Assembly (NCBI GenBank): GCA_964539665.1
Contig: CAZIKB010000020.1
Coordinates: 1 to 64,000, forward strand
Length of the DNA: 64,000 nt
Direction: 5' to 3'
Origin: CAZIKB01 sp964539665
Lineage (GTDB): Bacteria; Zhuqueibacterota; Zhuqueibacteria; Oceanimicrobiales; Oceanimicrobiaceae
Numbering within the stretch: the first letter of the stretch is position 1; every line of letters starts with the position of its first letter. Below, piece after piece: positions 54,925 through 64,000 of this stretch. The notes under the pieces were generated by a model, which worked only from the letters and a program-made list of their open reading frames with translations, was not told the origin of the DNA and did no database searches. A program made the position numbers and the translations under genes.

Positions 54925-57900
54925 ATGAAATTAAAAATGAATTTCGTAATTATTATTAGCGTTGTAAGTGTTTTAGTTCTGTTCTTCGCCGGATGCGAGA
55001 AAAAAGAAGAAACAGACAAAAGGAAATCGCTGGATATGGTCACCGTTCGCACTTTGGGCCTGGCCTTTTTGGAAGAGAATAAACTCCAGGAAGCAGAGGA
55101 GCAATTCCAAAAACTTATAGAATTGGCTCCGGAAGAGGTCCTGGGGTACGCTAACCTTGGCCTGGTTTATATGCGAATGGGCCAATATGAACAGGCGGAA
55201 GAACAATTGAAAAAGGCACTGGAAGTCGTGCCAGACGATCCTGATATCCGTTTAAACCTCGCAGAAGTTTATGAACTGGAATATGAACTGGAAGAATCCA
55301 TCGCCTTGCTTGAACACACGATCAAAACTACGCCAGATCACATTAAGTCGCTTTTTAAGCTTGCCAGGTTCTACAATAAATCTGCAGATCAACAAATGAA
55401 ATTGCGAAGCGAGGACCTTCTTAACAGAGTTGTGGAGATTCGTCCAGCTAACATTACAGCAAGGCTGCACCTTATTGAAACCTGTCTTAAAAATGGCAAG
55501 GCTGATACAGCAAGAATGCATCTGGAACAATTAAGACAACAAATGTCTGAATTACCAAAAGAATCTGGTGAGTATTTTGATAAAAGTCTTGCTTTCCTAA
55601 CATCATCCGAAGTGGAACAAGCGCTTACTCCTACCATGATATTTCATAATTTCATGAAAGTCACACCCTTGTATCAAGCGAGCATTCTTGAGCTGAAAGG
55701 CTTAGGCGGACCTTTACTGGGTACTCCGCTCCTGACTTTTAGTCGCGATATTACCCTTCAGACGCAAGGTTCAGAATCCACATTGGATATGATTCGCTTC
55801 ACAGACGCTACTACTGCAGCCGGACTGGATGTGGCCAACCTTCTCCCGCAAGCCCCAACTAATTCCAATGAATCGAATTCCATTATTGCCGTTTCCGATT
55901 TCGATAGCGATGACGATCAGGATATCTACGTGTCAATCTGGCATCCCAACACGAATCAAAGTGAACAGTTCTTTTTCAGGAACGAATTCGGACAATTTAA
56001 AGATATATCTTCTGAAGCCGGCATAAAACACCCCGGCAAAGATTTGGCCGCCGTTTTTGCCGATTACAATAACGACGGTTTCCTGGACCTCTTCATCGCA
56101 AATTCAGTTGCCAATCTATTGTACAACAACGCAGAAGAAGGCAAGTTTCAGGATGTCGGAGTATCTGCTGGTATTGCAGTATCGGCTTTTGGTCTAAACG
56201 CTGTTTTTGCCGATTTTGACCATGAAGGCGACCTGGATTTATACCTTGCTAATGCCGAAGAAAATCAGTTTTATCGTAACAATTTAGACGGTACCTTTAC
56301 TGAGCTTTCAGGCAAAGCGGGTATTTCCGCCGGGAAAACACGATCCCGTGATCTGGCCATTGGGGATTTCGATGAAGACGGCGACCTTGATTTTTTTGTA
56401 GCGAACGAAGGCGCCAGCAATATTCTCTACACAAATCTACGGCAGGGGAGCTTTCAAGACATCACAGAAACTGCTGGTCTTAAAAGCGATGGCAATTCCG
56501 GCGCAGTCACAGCAGGTGACTATAACAATGATGGTTTTTTAGACCTTTTTGTTACCGGGCTCCAGGGTGGGAGCTATAGTCTGTATAAAAATAAAGGAAA
56601 TGGCTCCTTTGATAAAGATAACCGTTCAAGTGAAATGTTTGACGAGCTGAGTAATTTCATCGGCCTTGACGCAAAATTCTTTGACTTTGATAACGACGGA
56701 TTCATTGACCTGTTAGTTGCCGGAAGACCATCCGAAAAAATGGAAAAAAGCAGCGGCCTGCTACTTTTCCATAATGATGGCACCGGCAAATTTGAAAAGA
56801 GCAGCTTACTTTTTCCTGAAGAAATTCCACCCGTAAGTAAAATAGCCGTAGCTGATTATAATGAAGACGGGGATATGGATATTTACTTTGCAAAGCTGAA
56901 TGGCGGTATCGGGTTGCTTCGTAACGATGGCGGAAATGTTAACAAATATCTCAAAGTACGTTTAGTCGGTCTCAGAACAGGCAGCGGAAAGAATAACCAC
57001 TTTGGCATAGGTTCAAAACTGGAAGTCAGGGCTGGCGACCTTTATCAAATGCGTGTAATTTCAGAACCAGTGACGCACTTTGGACTTGGTCAACGATTAA
57101 AAGCTGATGTGGTGCGCATTTTATGGCCCAATGGCGTTCCTCAAAATTTGTTTTATCCTGGCTCCGATCAAGACCTTGTTGAAGAGCAAATATTAAAGGG
57201 TTCCTGCGCATTTCTATATACATGGAACGGCCAAAATTATACCTTTGTCACAGACATCTTGTGGAGAAGCGCCATCGGTATGCCTCTGGGAATAATGGGC
57301 GGTTCCACTGCTTATGCTTTTCCTAATTCCTCACAGGATTATTTCAGAATTCCAGGTCAAATGCTTAAAGCTAAGAATGGGATGTATTCTATTCAATTAA
57401 CCGAAGAATTATGGGAAACGGCCTATTTTGATCAGATTAAACTTATTGCTGTTGATCACCCTGATACGGTAGATATTTATATTGATGAACGTTTCCTGCC
57501 TCCGCCTATTCCACCTCTTCAAATATACAGGGTCACAAAGAAACATTATCCAAAATCTGCCATTGACAACCACGGCAATGATCTTCTCCCATTACTTCGC
57601 GAACAAGATGATATTTACGTATCGAATCTCACTCCGGAGAAGTACCAGGGCATGACCAAATTGCACGACCTTATTTTAGACTTAGGCAACTTGTCGAGCG
57701 CTACGAAAATTTCGTTGTTTTTAAACGGATGGATTTTTCCTACTGACGCCAGTATTAATATGGCGCTTTCACAATCCGAGCAATTGAAAGTCATCCCACC
57801 TTATTTGCAAGTGTTGGACAACAACGGCCATTGGCGGACTGTTATTGAGAATTTGAGTTTTCCGATGGGTAAAAACAAAGTAGTTATCGCTGACCTGACT

Positions 57901-58518
57901 GACAAGTTCATATCAAATGACTTCAGAGTACGCATACGAACTAATATGCAGCTTTATTGGGATTATGTTTTCTTCGCAATCGATGCTGAGGAGGTTCCAG
58001 TTATTGAGACATCCCTTCAACCTGTTTCAGCGGATATCCATTATCGCGGATTCTCACGCGTGTACCGTAAAGGCGGACGATATGGACCGCATTGGTTTGA
58101 TTACAGTGATGTTTCTCGTGAGCCTAAATGGCGTGATTTAGAAGGGTATTATACGCGCTACGGCGACGTGCAGCCGCTTTTTTTAGAATCCGATAATAAA
58201 TATGTTATCATCAACGCCGGTGATGAAGTTACATTAGAATTCGATGCAAGCCAGACACCTGAGCTTAAACCCGGATGGTCGCGTGATTTCATTATCTACA
58301 GTGACGGCTGGCTAAAAGACGGCGACCTGAACACTGCTCATGGGAATACAGTTTCGCCTCTTCCATTTCACGGCATGTCTCGTTATCCGTACGGATCAGA
58401 TGAATACTATCCCACAGAGGAAGAATTTCAACAATATCAAAAAAAGTACAATACAAGGAAAGTGACTACTGATAAATTTCGCAGGTTGATGATGGACTTA
58501 CCACAGGGTGAAAGATAA
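54925..58518 (+). CDS. TPR / FG-GAP-UnbV lipoprotein with a large C-terminal domain
   Basis: 1197 residues: lipobox FAGC, TPR units (about 45-200, QEAEEQFQKLIELAPEEVLG), FG-GAP blades (about 290-665), and a UnbV-type domain from about 674 (VRLVGLRTGSGKNNHFGIGS). A C-terminal domain of about 450 residues begins FLYTWNGQNYTFVTDILWRS and contains beta-rich segments such as YHYRGFSRVYRKGGRYGPHW-like sequence near 1090. TPR plus UnbV plus this tail recurs in the family. It is probably anchored at the outer membrane. Its function is unknown. Confidence 0.83.
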   Translation: MKLKMNFVIIISVVSVLVLFFAGCEKKEETDKRKSLDMVTVRTLGLAFLEENKLQEAEEQFQKLIELAPEEVLGYANLGLVYMRMGQYEQAEEQLKKALEVVPDDPDIRLNLAEVYELEYELEESIALLEHTIKTTPDHIKSLFKLARFYNKSADQQMKLRSEDLLNRVVEIRPANITARLHLIETCLKNGKADTARMHLEQLRQQMSELPKESGEYFDKSLAFLTSSEVEQALTPTMIFHNFMKVTPLYQASILELKGLGGPLLGTPLLTFSRDITLQTQGSESTLDMIRFTDATTAAGLDVANLLPQAPTNSNESNSIIAVSDFDSDDDQDIYVSIWHPNTNQSEQFFFRNEFGQFKDISSEAGIKHPGKDLAAVFADYNNDGFLDLFIANSVANLLYNNAEEGKFQDVGVSAGIAVSAFGLNAVFADFDHEGDLDLYLANAEENQFYRNNLDGTFTELSGKAGISAGKTRSRDLAIGDFDEDGDLDFFVANEGASNILYTNLRQGSFQDITETAGLKSDGNSGAVTAGDYNNDGFLDLFVTGLQGGSYSLYKNKGNGSFDKDNRSSEMFDELSNFIGLDAKFFDFDNDGFIDLLVAGRPSEKMEKSSGLLLFHNDGTGKFEKSSLLFPEEIPPVSKIAVADYNEDGDMDIYFAKLNGGIGLLRNDGGNVNKYLKVRLVGLRTGSGKNNHFGIGSKLEVRAGDLYQMRVISEPVTHFGLGQRLKADVVRILWPNGVPQNLFYPGSDQDLVEEQILKGSCAFLYTWNGQNYTFVTDILWRSAIGMPLGIMGGSTAYAFPNSSQDYFRIPGQMLKAKNGMYSIQLTEELWETAYFDQIKLIAVDHPDTVDIYIDERFLPPPIPPLQIYRVTKKHYPKSAIDNHGNDLLPLLREQDDIYVSNLTPEKYQGMTKLHDLILDLGNLSSATKISLFLNGWIFPTDASINMALSQSEQLKVIPPYLQVLDNNGHWRTVIENLSFPMGKNKVVIADLTDKFISNDFRVRIRTNMQLYWDYVFFAIDAEEVPVIETSLQPVSADIHYRGFSRVYRKGGRYGPHWFDYSDVSREPKWRDLEGYYTRYGDVQPLFLESDNKYVIINAGDEVTLEFDASQTPELKPGWSRDFIIYSDGWLKDGDLNTAHGNTVSPLPFHGMSRYPYGSDEYYPTEEEFQQYQKKYNTRKVTTDKFRRLMMDLPQGER

Positions 58519-58598
58519 ATATATTTTTATATGTGGGTTTCCGATTAATTCTGTCCTTTTCTAACAGAGACAGACCATTACTTTCTAATACTGGGGTG

Positions 58599-60689
58599 TT
58601 ACGTTAACTCAATGCTTTTATATTGTTCACCAAATTGTGCGCCTTTTTCATCAAACAGGGCACGAATATTATCATCCATGGTAAAGTAAATAATTTGCCA
58701 GCCGTTTTGGGCCAGTTCGGCTACTTTATCTGTAAGCAATATTCTACGTTCCCAATCTGAATATTGAAAAGCATCATCGAGAACTAAAAACAGGCAATCT
58801 TTACCGGTCATCATCGTGCTAAATCCTATACGAAGCGCAAGTAAAACCTGTTCTTGTCCACCTGTGCTGATCTCGGAAAGGTCAAAGGTATTAAATGGAT
58901 CAGACACAACCAGTTTATCGCCATCGACGTAAAGACCATTATAACGATTGGTAATTTGAAACAGCGGTTCCAGGACAGACTTCGATTTTAAGCCGGCAAT
59001 AATTTTACCGTCTTCCGCTTTTCTTAGCTCAGATATTACCTGGTTAACAGCCATTTTACCAATAATCTCTGCGGTTTTTTGCTTAAATTTTACTATAACC
59101 TGCTCGCGTTTTTCCTGGAGGTTTCTCAATACGATTTCCCAGCTTGTCGAAATGTTATCGTCAGTTTGCTGGCAAATCAATTGCTTGAGATTGGTCAATT
59201 TTTGAGTTTCTTCATCCACTTGCTGTTGGATTAATTGCAAACTTTTTTCAAATTCATCAAGCGTCTGGTTACTATACGGCACTTCGGTTTTTTGCGTTAA
59301 AAAGTCTGATGGATCTACCCCAAGCTTTGCCAGGTATAATTCCTTTTCACGAATCTGGTTTTCCAGTTTTTGAAACTCTTTTTCCAAATCCCTGAGTACT
59401 GCATCCCAGGTTTTCGAATCATGATTCACACCAGTCAAATCTTCCAGCAGCTCTGACAGCTTCAGTTTTAGAGTATACAAACTGTTTAGGTCCTCTGTCA
59501 ACTGTTTTTTTAACAAACGAGCCGTATTATAATCTTCCTCCATCCTATGTAATAATTCCTTGACAATCGGCAGGCCGGTCAATTCTCGCTGAAAATGTTT
59601 TTTGAATTCTCTTTTTAAATTCTTAATCTCCAGATTTTCAACGGCCCGTTCTGCAATGATCCGGTACTGTCGGACATGCAGCATGCCAAAAACGATAATC
59701 CCCGCCAGAGCAATAATTGCAAAAATGGGCATTTTCATCACAGCAAAAACACCAGCGATAACTACCATTGCAATGGCCAATATTAGAAAAACAGGTTTAG
59801 GGCTCGCAAATTCCTGCTTCAAGATATTTTCATAAACTTCGAGTGCACTTTTTAACCATTCATAATGTTTGCTCTTAAATTCAGCATCTTTTTGTTCGTC
59901 TTTCTTTTTTTTATATTCGGCGACTTTCTGTTTGTTTATATTCAGTCCACTTTTAAATTTATGAATTTTATCAGCTGCAATTTTGTGTTTACTAACTTTT
60001 AATTTTTTTAATTCTTTGTCAGTTGTATAAGCAATATATTTTTTTGCATTTACCTGTTGATTGATTTGAGCCTTTAATTGTTCTTTTTTGTCTGCAAGCG
60101 TTTTTCTGGTTCCCCCTGAAAAACCTTTGTCAACCTGTTCAAACAATTGATTAAGTTTCTTTAATTGCTCGCTTAATTCAAGCCTTATGTTGATTTCTCC
60201 TCTCTTTGGCCCGGTTATGATATTATTTTCAATTTGACATTCTTGAATGGTTTTAGAAATATTCGCCTCGATTTTATCGAGAATTTCTCTGCTTGATAGA
60301 AATCGTTTCAAAATTACCCTGTCCGCGCCCCCTTCGACATTAGCTATTTCCACTTCTGCTCCTTTCACCACCAAAAGCTTTGAGAAATCAGGCGGTAATC
60401 CCACGTTAGATTCCTCCCAAAAATCTTCAAGTTTTTTAGCTGAATTGGGATGAAAATCAATCAATCCTCCATTTGTGAGTCCCTCAACGACAACCTTCCC
60501 TTTACCCTTTTGGCTTCTCAGCGGCCACAAACGAGTCTTTCGGAATAGAGAGCGAATCACAAACTCAACCAGATAAGTTTTGCCTTTTTCATTGCGGCCG
60601 TATATTAAATTGAATCGCGCAAGCTCCAATGAGATTTCAGAAAGAGGGCCAAGATTTTGTACATTTATTTCTTTGATATTAAGTGACAT
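58599..60689 (-). CDS. SbcC/YhaN-like ATPase with two membrane helices
   Basis: 696 residues. N-terminal half-ATPase with Walker A YGRNEKGKT (about 34-42), long coiled coils, then two hydrophobic helices near residues 300-345 (PVFLILAIAMVVIAGVFAVM). More coiled coil and a C-terminal half follow, with signature STGGQEQVLLAL and Walker B LFLVLDDAF. This is a Rad50/SbcC-type DNA-repair ATPase layout, and the membrane hairpin inside the coiled coil is the YhaN-like variation. It starts two bases after the phosphoesterase gene, its expected nuclease partner. Confidence 0.85.
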   Translation of the reverse strand: MSLNIKEINVQNLGPLSEISLELARFNLIYGRNEKGKTYLVEFVIRSLFRKTRLWPLRSQKGKGKVVVEGLTNGGLIDFHPNSAKKLEDFWEESNVGLPPDFSKLLVVKGAEVEIANVEGGADRVILKRFLSSREILDKIEANISKTIQECQIENNIITGPKRGEINIRLELSEQLKKLNQLFEQVDKGFSGGTRKTLADKKEQLKAQINQQVNAKKYIAYTTDKELKKLKVSKHKIAADKIHKFKSGLNINKQKVAEYKKKKDEQKDAEFKSKHYEWLKSALEVYENILKQEFASPKPVFLILAIAMVVIAGVFAVMKMPIFAIIALAGIIVFGMLHVRQYRIIAERAVENLEIKNLKREFKKHFQRELTGLPIVKELLHRMEEDYNTARLLKKQLTEDLNSLYTLKLKLSELLEDLTGVNHDSKTWDAVLRDLEKEFQKLENQIREKELYLAKLGVDPSDFLTQKTEVPYSNQTLDEFEKSLQLIQQQVDEETQKLTNLKQLICQQTDDNISTSWEIVLRNLQEKREQVIVKFKQKTAEIIGKMAVNQVISELRKAEDGKIIAGLKSKSVLEPLFQITNRYNGLYVDGDKLVVSDPFNTFDLSEISTGGQEQVLLALRIGFSTMMTGKDCLFLVLDDAFQYSDWERRILLTDKVAELAQNGWQIIYFTMDDNIRALFDEKGAQFGEQYKSIELT

Positions 60690-60691
60690 GT

Positions 60692-61756
60692 TTAATTCTC
60701 ATAAATTAAATGTAATGCAGAAAGTAAAATTTGATCTTTATCAGGTTGCTCCAGGTCTGAATCCCAGTGTAAGTTTTCAATCCAGGCTGAAACTTGTTTG
60801 GCAATTTCTGCGCGGTTAATATCATCAGCGACAGACACATTTGAAAGATCAGGTCCTCGATCCTTATAAAAAGTAAATCCCTGAAAGCATTCTTCAATCG
60901 TTTTATGCAAAGCCCTTTTGTTTAACGTATAACCGTGTGCCTTAACCTGGACTCTAACCCGGGCTATTTCATCCTTCTGTAAATTCCACTGCTTAATTAT
61001 TTCTGCTATTTTATATTTAATATACTTTTCTTCATCCCGAATTGGTAGACTAATGAGTTTTTCGTTGAAGTAAATATAGTCAGAATCAACGGTTTGCGGT
61101 TTGATGGCGCCAGTATCTGCGTCCATTATTAAAAATCTTCTACGACCGGTCTCAGTAATATCCAGGCCACAAGGAGAACCTGAATAATGAATTCTTGGCC
61201 GGTCCAAAGCTTTGTGAATGTGCCCTAAAACAACAGTAACAGGTTTATAATTATCGATATCAATGCGAGTTAAAGGCATATACACACCTGGTTCAAATGG
61301 ATTAGGCTCGCTCAGTCCTTCAGCCCAATCACCATGACCAACTAGTACCCAATCATTTGCGGACAATTCAGCGGTCTTGTCTGCAATAAATTCTCCCATG
61401 GTTTTATCTGGCATATATGGTAAAAAAAAGAATTTTAAACCGCCGGTATTGAACGTTCTAATAGTTGGTGCAGCCACGATTTCAATATTTTCAGCGGTCA
61501 GCGCATCAATATTCAGCCGCACATCATGATTCCCCGGTAGGATGAGAAAATTAATATCCTTGTGTTTTGGCGCTTGACAAAATTTATCGAACTCAGAATA
61601 GTTACGACTTGATACATCAAAGAGATCCCCAGCAATAATGAGCTTATTGACACCTGCTGTTAACATCTGTTCAAGAATATTTTCAAGAGCATGATAACGT
61701 TCCGGATGTTCTTTTTGCGTTGTTAAATGAATATCTGCAGTTATGGCTATTTTCAA
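60692..61756 (-). CDS. SbcD/YhaM-like metallophosphoesterase
   Basis: 354 residues from a TTG at 61756, chosen because AAGGAG stands six bases upstream; a longer frame to 61795 adds 13 residues before the conserved first strand. All calcineurin-type motifs are visible: DIHL, GDLFD, PGNHD, GHGDW and GHIHK. With the next gene it should form a Mre11/Rad50-like pair that processes DNA ends. No signal peptide; cytosolic. Confidence 0.87.
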   Translation of the reverse strand: MKIAITADIHLTTQKEHPERYHALENILEQMLTAGVNKLIIAGDLFDVSSRNYSEFDKFCQAPKHKDINFLILPGNHDVRLNIDALTAENIEIVAAPTIRTFNTGGLKFFFLPYMPDKTMGEFIADKTAELSANDWVLVGHGDWAEGLSEPNPFEPGVYMPLTRIDIDNYKPVTVVLGHIHKALDRPRIHYSGSPCGLDITETGRRRFLIMDADTGAIKPQTVDSDYIYFNEKLISLPIRDEEKYIKYKIAEIIKQWNLQKDEIARVRVQVKAHGYTLNKRALHKTIEECFQGFTFYKDRGPDLSNVSVADDINRAEIAKQVSAWIENLHWDSDLEQPDKDQILLSALHLIYEN

Positions 61757-61927
61757 AATGTACTCCTTCAGGAATGTGTCTTTAAAATAATTCAATTAGG
61801 ATAAAAATGCAAGCATGTTTTCCAATTTCCCTCAGGACAAAACACTATTTTTCTTGATTTCTCATAAATTCTTAACTATGTTAATAAATACTTATAACAA
61901 TTTCAATCATTAATTTGAGAGGAAATT

Positions 61928-62317
61928 ATGCCTTTTGAAAAGCAACTTTCTGTGTTTGTGCAAAATAAAGTCGGAAGTTTAGCAAAACTTTGTTCTGAAC
62001 TTGCTGAAGCTAATGTCAACATAAAATCCTTAACCATTGCAGATGATTTAGATTGGGGGATCGTCAGATTAATTGTTGATAATCCTGACAAGGCCAAAGA
62101 AATATTGCATCAATTGAATTTTATGTACGGTGAAGGCAATGTTTTGACCACAGAAATCAAGAATCATCCAGGAGCTATAGCGGTGTTGGCCAACAAATTA
62201 ACAAAAATGAAAATTAACATTGAACATATGTTTACCACCACTACTGGCGAAAACTGTCTGCTGGTTCTGACAACTACAGATGATAAAAAGGCCAATACAA
62301 TTTTAATGCAAGAATAA
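61928..62317 (+). CDS. Double ACT-domain protein
   Basis: 129 residues holding two ACT domains and nothing else: first QLSVFVQNKVGSLAKLCSEL, second NHPGAIAVLANKLTKMKINI. Stand-alone ACT pairs bind amino acids and modulate partner enzymes or transcription. GAGAGGAAATT is a good ribosome site. It is isolated, flanked by minus-strand genes. The partner is unknown. Confidence 0.82.
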   Translation: MPFEKQLSVFVQNKVGSLAKLCSELAEANVNIKSLTIADDLDWGIVRLIVDNPDKAKEILHQLNFMYGEGNVLTTEIKNHPGAIAVLANKLTKMKINIEHMFTTTTGENCLLVLTTTDDKKANTILMQE

Positions 62318-62462
62318 AAATGGCAGATGAGAAATTAAAAGTTCCCCGGCTCTTCGATGATCAGAAGTGGTATTAATTATCTGTAGAAATTTTAGAACAA
62401 GTTGAATTGGTATCCCCTCAATAAACAATGGGTACTCAGCTTTGCTAAATTTTGAAGGTTTA

Positions 62463-64000
62463 TTAATGCACAAGTAATGCAAACATCTCATCAACAGGCA
62501 CAGGCCGACTAAAATAAAAACCCTGCATTTCATCACATTTTAATGATTGTAAACAGGCAAGTTGATTTTCATTTTCGACCCCTTCTGCTAATACTTTCAG
62601 TTTAAGTTCATGCGCCAAGTTTACTATTGTAGATACTATCGTCCAATCCTGGTCGTGTTCATGAAGCCCTTTCACAAAAGAGCGATCAATTTTTAAACTA
62701 TCAAACGGGAATCGTTTTAAGTAATTCAGGGAAGCATAACCGGTACCAAAATCATCAATTGCTATGTGAATTCCCGAATCCTTCAACATATTGAGCGTTG
62801 ATATGGTGTAATCGACATTCTGCATAGCGTTGCTTTCGGTAATTTCCAGCGTAAGACAATTGTGGTTTAATCCAGTTTCTTCTAATATTTGATTAACACT
62901 TTCCTTTAGCTTCATGACGTGAAATTGTCGGGCAGAAAGGTTGACGGCGACTCGAATATCGCGAAAGCCAGCATCTTGCCAGGCTTTATTCTGTTTACAT
63001 GCTGTATTCAGAACCCATTCACCAATAGGTACTATTTGCCCGGTTTCTTCTGCCAGTGGAATAAATCTATGAGGGGGTAACAAACCAAGCTCCGGATGCT
63101 GCCAGCGAACCAAAGCTTCTACACCAGTAATTTCATTTGTTTGTAAATTTACTTGTGGTTGGTAATGAAGCACCAGTTCATTGCTTTCAACAGCCTTTCT
63201 CAGATCGTTTTCCAGTCCACAACGTTCAAATACTTCAGTGTCTATCGATGAATTGTAATAGTGATATTGGGTGGCGTCATCAATTTTTGCCCGATACATG
63301 GCGATGGCAGCTTTTTTTACAAGATTGTCGACATCCAATCCATCATTTGGGTAAAGGCTTATGCCAATGCTTGCTGAAATTTTTAGATGATTTCCATCAA
63401 TAAAAATGGGTCTGGTGAATTCCTCGATAATTTTTTGCGCTACTTTTGCAGCATCCTCAAGCTGTACTATCTTTTCCAGCATAATTGTAAATTCATCTCC
63501 ACCCAGCCGTGCAACTGAATCGTTTTCGCGTATGCACTCTTTTAGCCGCTTAGCGATTGACCTCAAAAGTGTGTCTCCAGTACTATTCCCCAGGGAATCA
63601 TTTTCAGGATTAAATCGATCTAAATCCACATAGAGAACAGCTACTTTATACTGGTAACGTTTTGCCTGCATAAGAGAGTGACGTAGCCGGTCATAAAATA
63701 ATTGTCGGTTAGGCAAATCTGTATATGCATCGTGATATGCCAAATATCGGTCCAGCTTTCTGGATTTCTCCAATGCAGCCTGCATTCTCCTTCGTTCTGT
63801 GACATCCCTCAAAGTGGCCAGGTTAGCATTTTCACCATCCCACTTGATCTTTGCAACACGAATTTCAGCAACACTTGCATTGCCATCTGCACGAGTTATT
63901 TCAATCTCAGAAATTTCCCCTTCCACAACCGGGTGACCAAACACTTCACCGAGCAGCTCATGAGAAGTACGCCCGAAAAGCTTTTCCGAAGCGGGATTAA
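62463..64000 (-). CDS. PAS-GGDEF-EAL protein, 5' end beyond the window
   Basis: The frame is open to the window end: codons before the apparent GTG at 63944 continue in frame as NPASEKLFGRTSHELLGEVF, a PAS domain. Then follow a GGDEF domain with intact LGGDEF and an EAL domain with VEALVRWQHPELG, TESNAMQNVD, DDFGTGYASLNYLKRF and AEGVENENQL. Both c-di-GMP synthesis and hydrolysis motifs look complete. The missing 5' part may carry more sensor domains. Confidence 0.92.
   Translation of the reverse strand, partial: NPASEKLFGRTSHELLGEVFGHPVVEGEISEIEITRADGNASVAEIRVAKIKWDGENANLATLRDVTERRRMQAALEKSRKLDRYLAYHDAYTDLPNRQLFYDRLRHSLMQAKRYQYKVAVLYVDLDRFNPENDSLGNSTGDTLLRSIAKRLKECIRENDSVARLGGDEFTIMLEKIVQLEDAAKVAQKIIEEFTRPIFIDGNHLKISASIGISLYPNDGLDVDNLVKKAAIAMYRAKIDDATQYHYYNSSIDTEVFERCGLENDLRKAVESNELVLHYQPQVNLQTNEITGVEALVRWQHPELGLLPPHRFIPLAEETGQIVPIGEWVLNTACKQNKAWQDAGFRDIRVAVNLSARQFHVMKLKESVNQILEETGLNHNCLTLEITESNAMQNVDYTISTLNMLKDSGIHIAIDDFGTGYASLNYLKRFPFDSLKIDRSFVKGLHEHDQDWTIVSTIVNLAHELKLKVLAEGVENENQLACLQSLKCDEMQGFYFSRPVPVDEMFALLVH

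Noticed and set aside
1..64000. CRISPR arrays, tRNA and rRNA genes, transposase genes
   Set aside because: No regular spacer-repeat pattern, clover-leaf sequence, rRNA segment or transposase motif was seen on either strand by reading; a dedicated scan could still find a degenerate case.

Overview
The window is bacterial DNA of moderate GC content. Gene content suggests the FCB superphylum (Bacteroidota, Calditrichota or KSB1-like lineages): a SusC/SusD pair, seven full-length FG-GAP/VCBS proteins with ASPIC/UnbV domains, large secreted multiheme cytochromes, and NtrC-type regulators with candidate sigma-54 promoters. No rRNA or tRNA gene was seen, so the exact phylum is inference.

Layout. 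1-1.7 kb: 5' end of a PelF-like glycosyltransferase and a sigma-54 activator without a receiver domain. 1.9-3.4 kb: decayed genes (peptide ABC importer remnants, a frameshifted zinc-ribbon/TPR gene) and an intact FHA protein. 3.7-7.5 kb: an overlapping pair of TPR proteins, one with a AAA ATPase. 8-10.1 kb: a lipoprotein with a sigma-54-type promoter, an HD-GYP protein, and a broken second copy of the lipoprotein's 3' end. 10.4-15.8 kb: a SusC/SusD operon with candidate promoter and terminator, followed by two long palindromic repeats. 16.4-29.2 kb: two small lipoproteins and three tandem paralogues of about 1240 residues, each with two propeller/UnbV halves, plus a fragment of a fourth. 29.4-34.2 kb: a membrane cytochrome b/pentaheme cytochrome c fusion, another UnbV protein and a TPR protein. 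34.3-38.4 kb: a PAS histidine kinase, its NtrC-type regulator, and a single-domain receiver behind a near-consensus sigma-54 promoter. 38.4-52.9 kb: ten tightly spaced same-strand genes, the most unusual part of the window. 52.9-58.5 kb: two divergent UnbV proteins. 58.6-61.8 kb: an SbcC/YhaN-like ATPase and an SbcD-like nuclease. 61.9-64 kb: a double-ACT protein and a GGDEF-EAL protein cut by the window end.

The ten-gene locus has three layers. Cytosolic genes at its two ends look biosynthetic: a RidA-fold protein lacking the usual catalytic Arg, an unregulated DAHP synthase, an asparagine-synthetase-like protein without the glutaminase Cys, and a radical SAM enzyme of the archaeosine-synthase (RaSEA)-like group. 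The middle encodes exported redox or propeller proteins: an HzsA-related diheme protein, a UnbV protein, a ten-heme cytochrome with a YVTN propeller and MauG-like end, and a second propeller protein. Two exported substrate-binding proteins come with no permease. My reading, which is inference, is that the locus makes or modifies a small aromatic-derived molecule and uses it in extracytoplasmic electron transfer or sensing, under the adjacent two-component system. I know of no described system with this composition.
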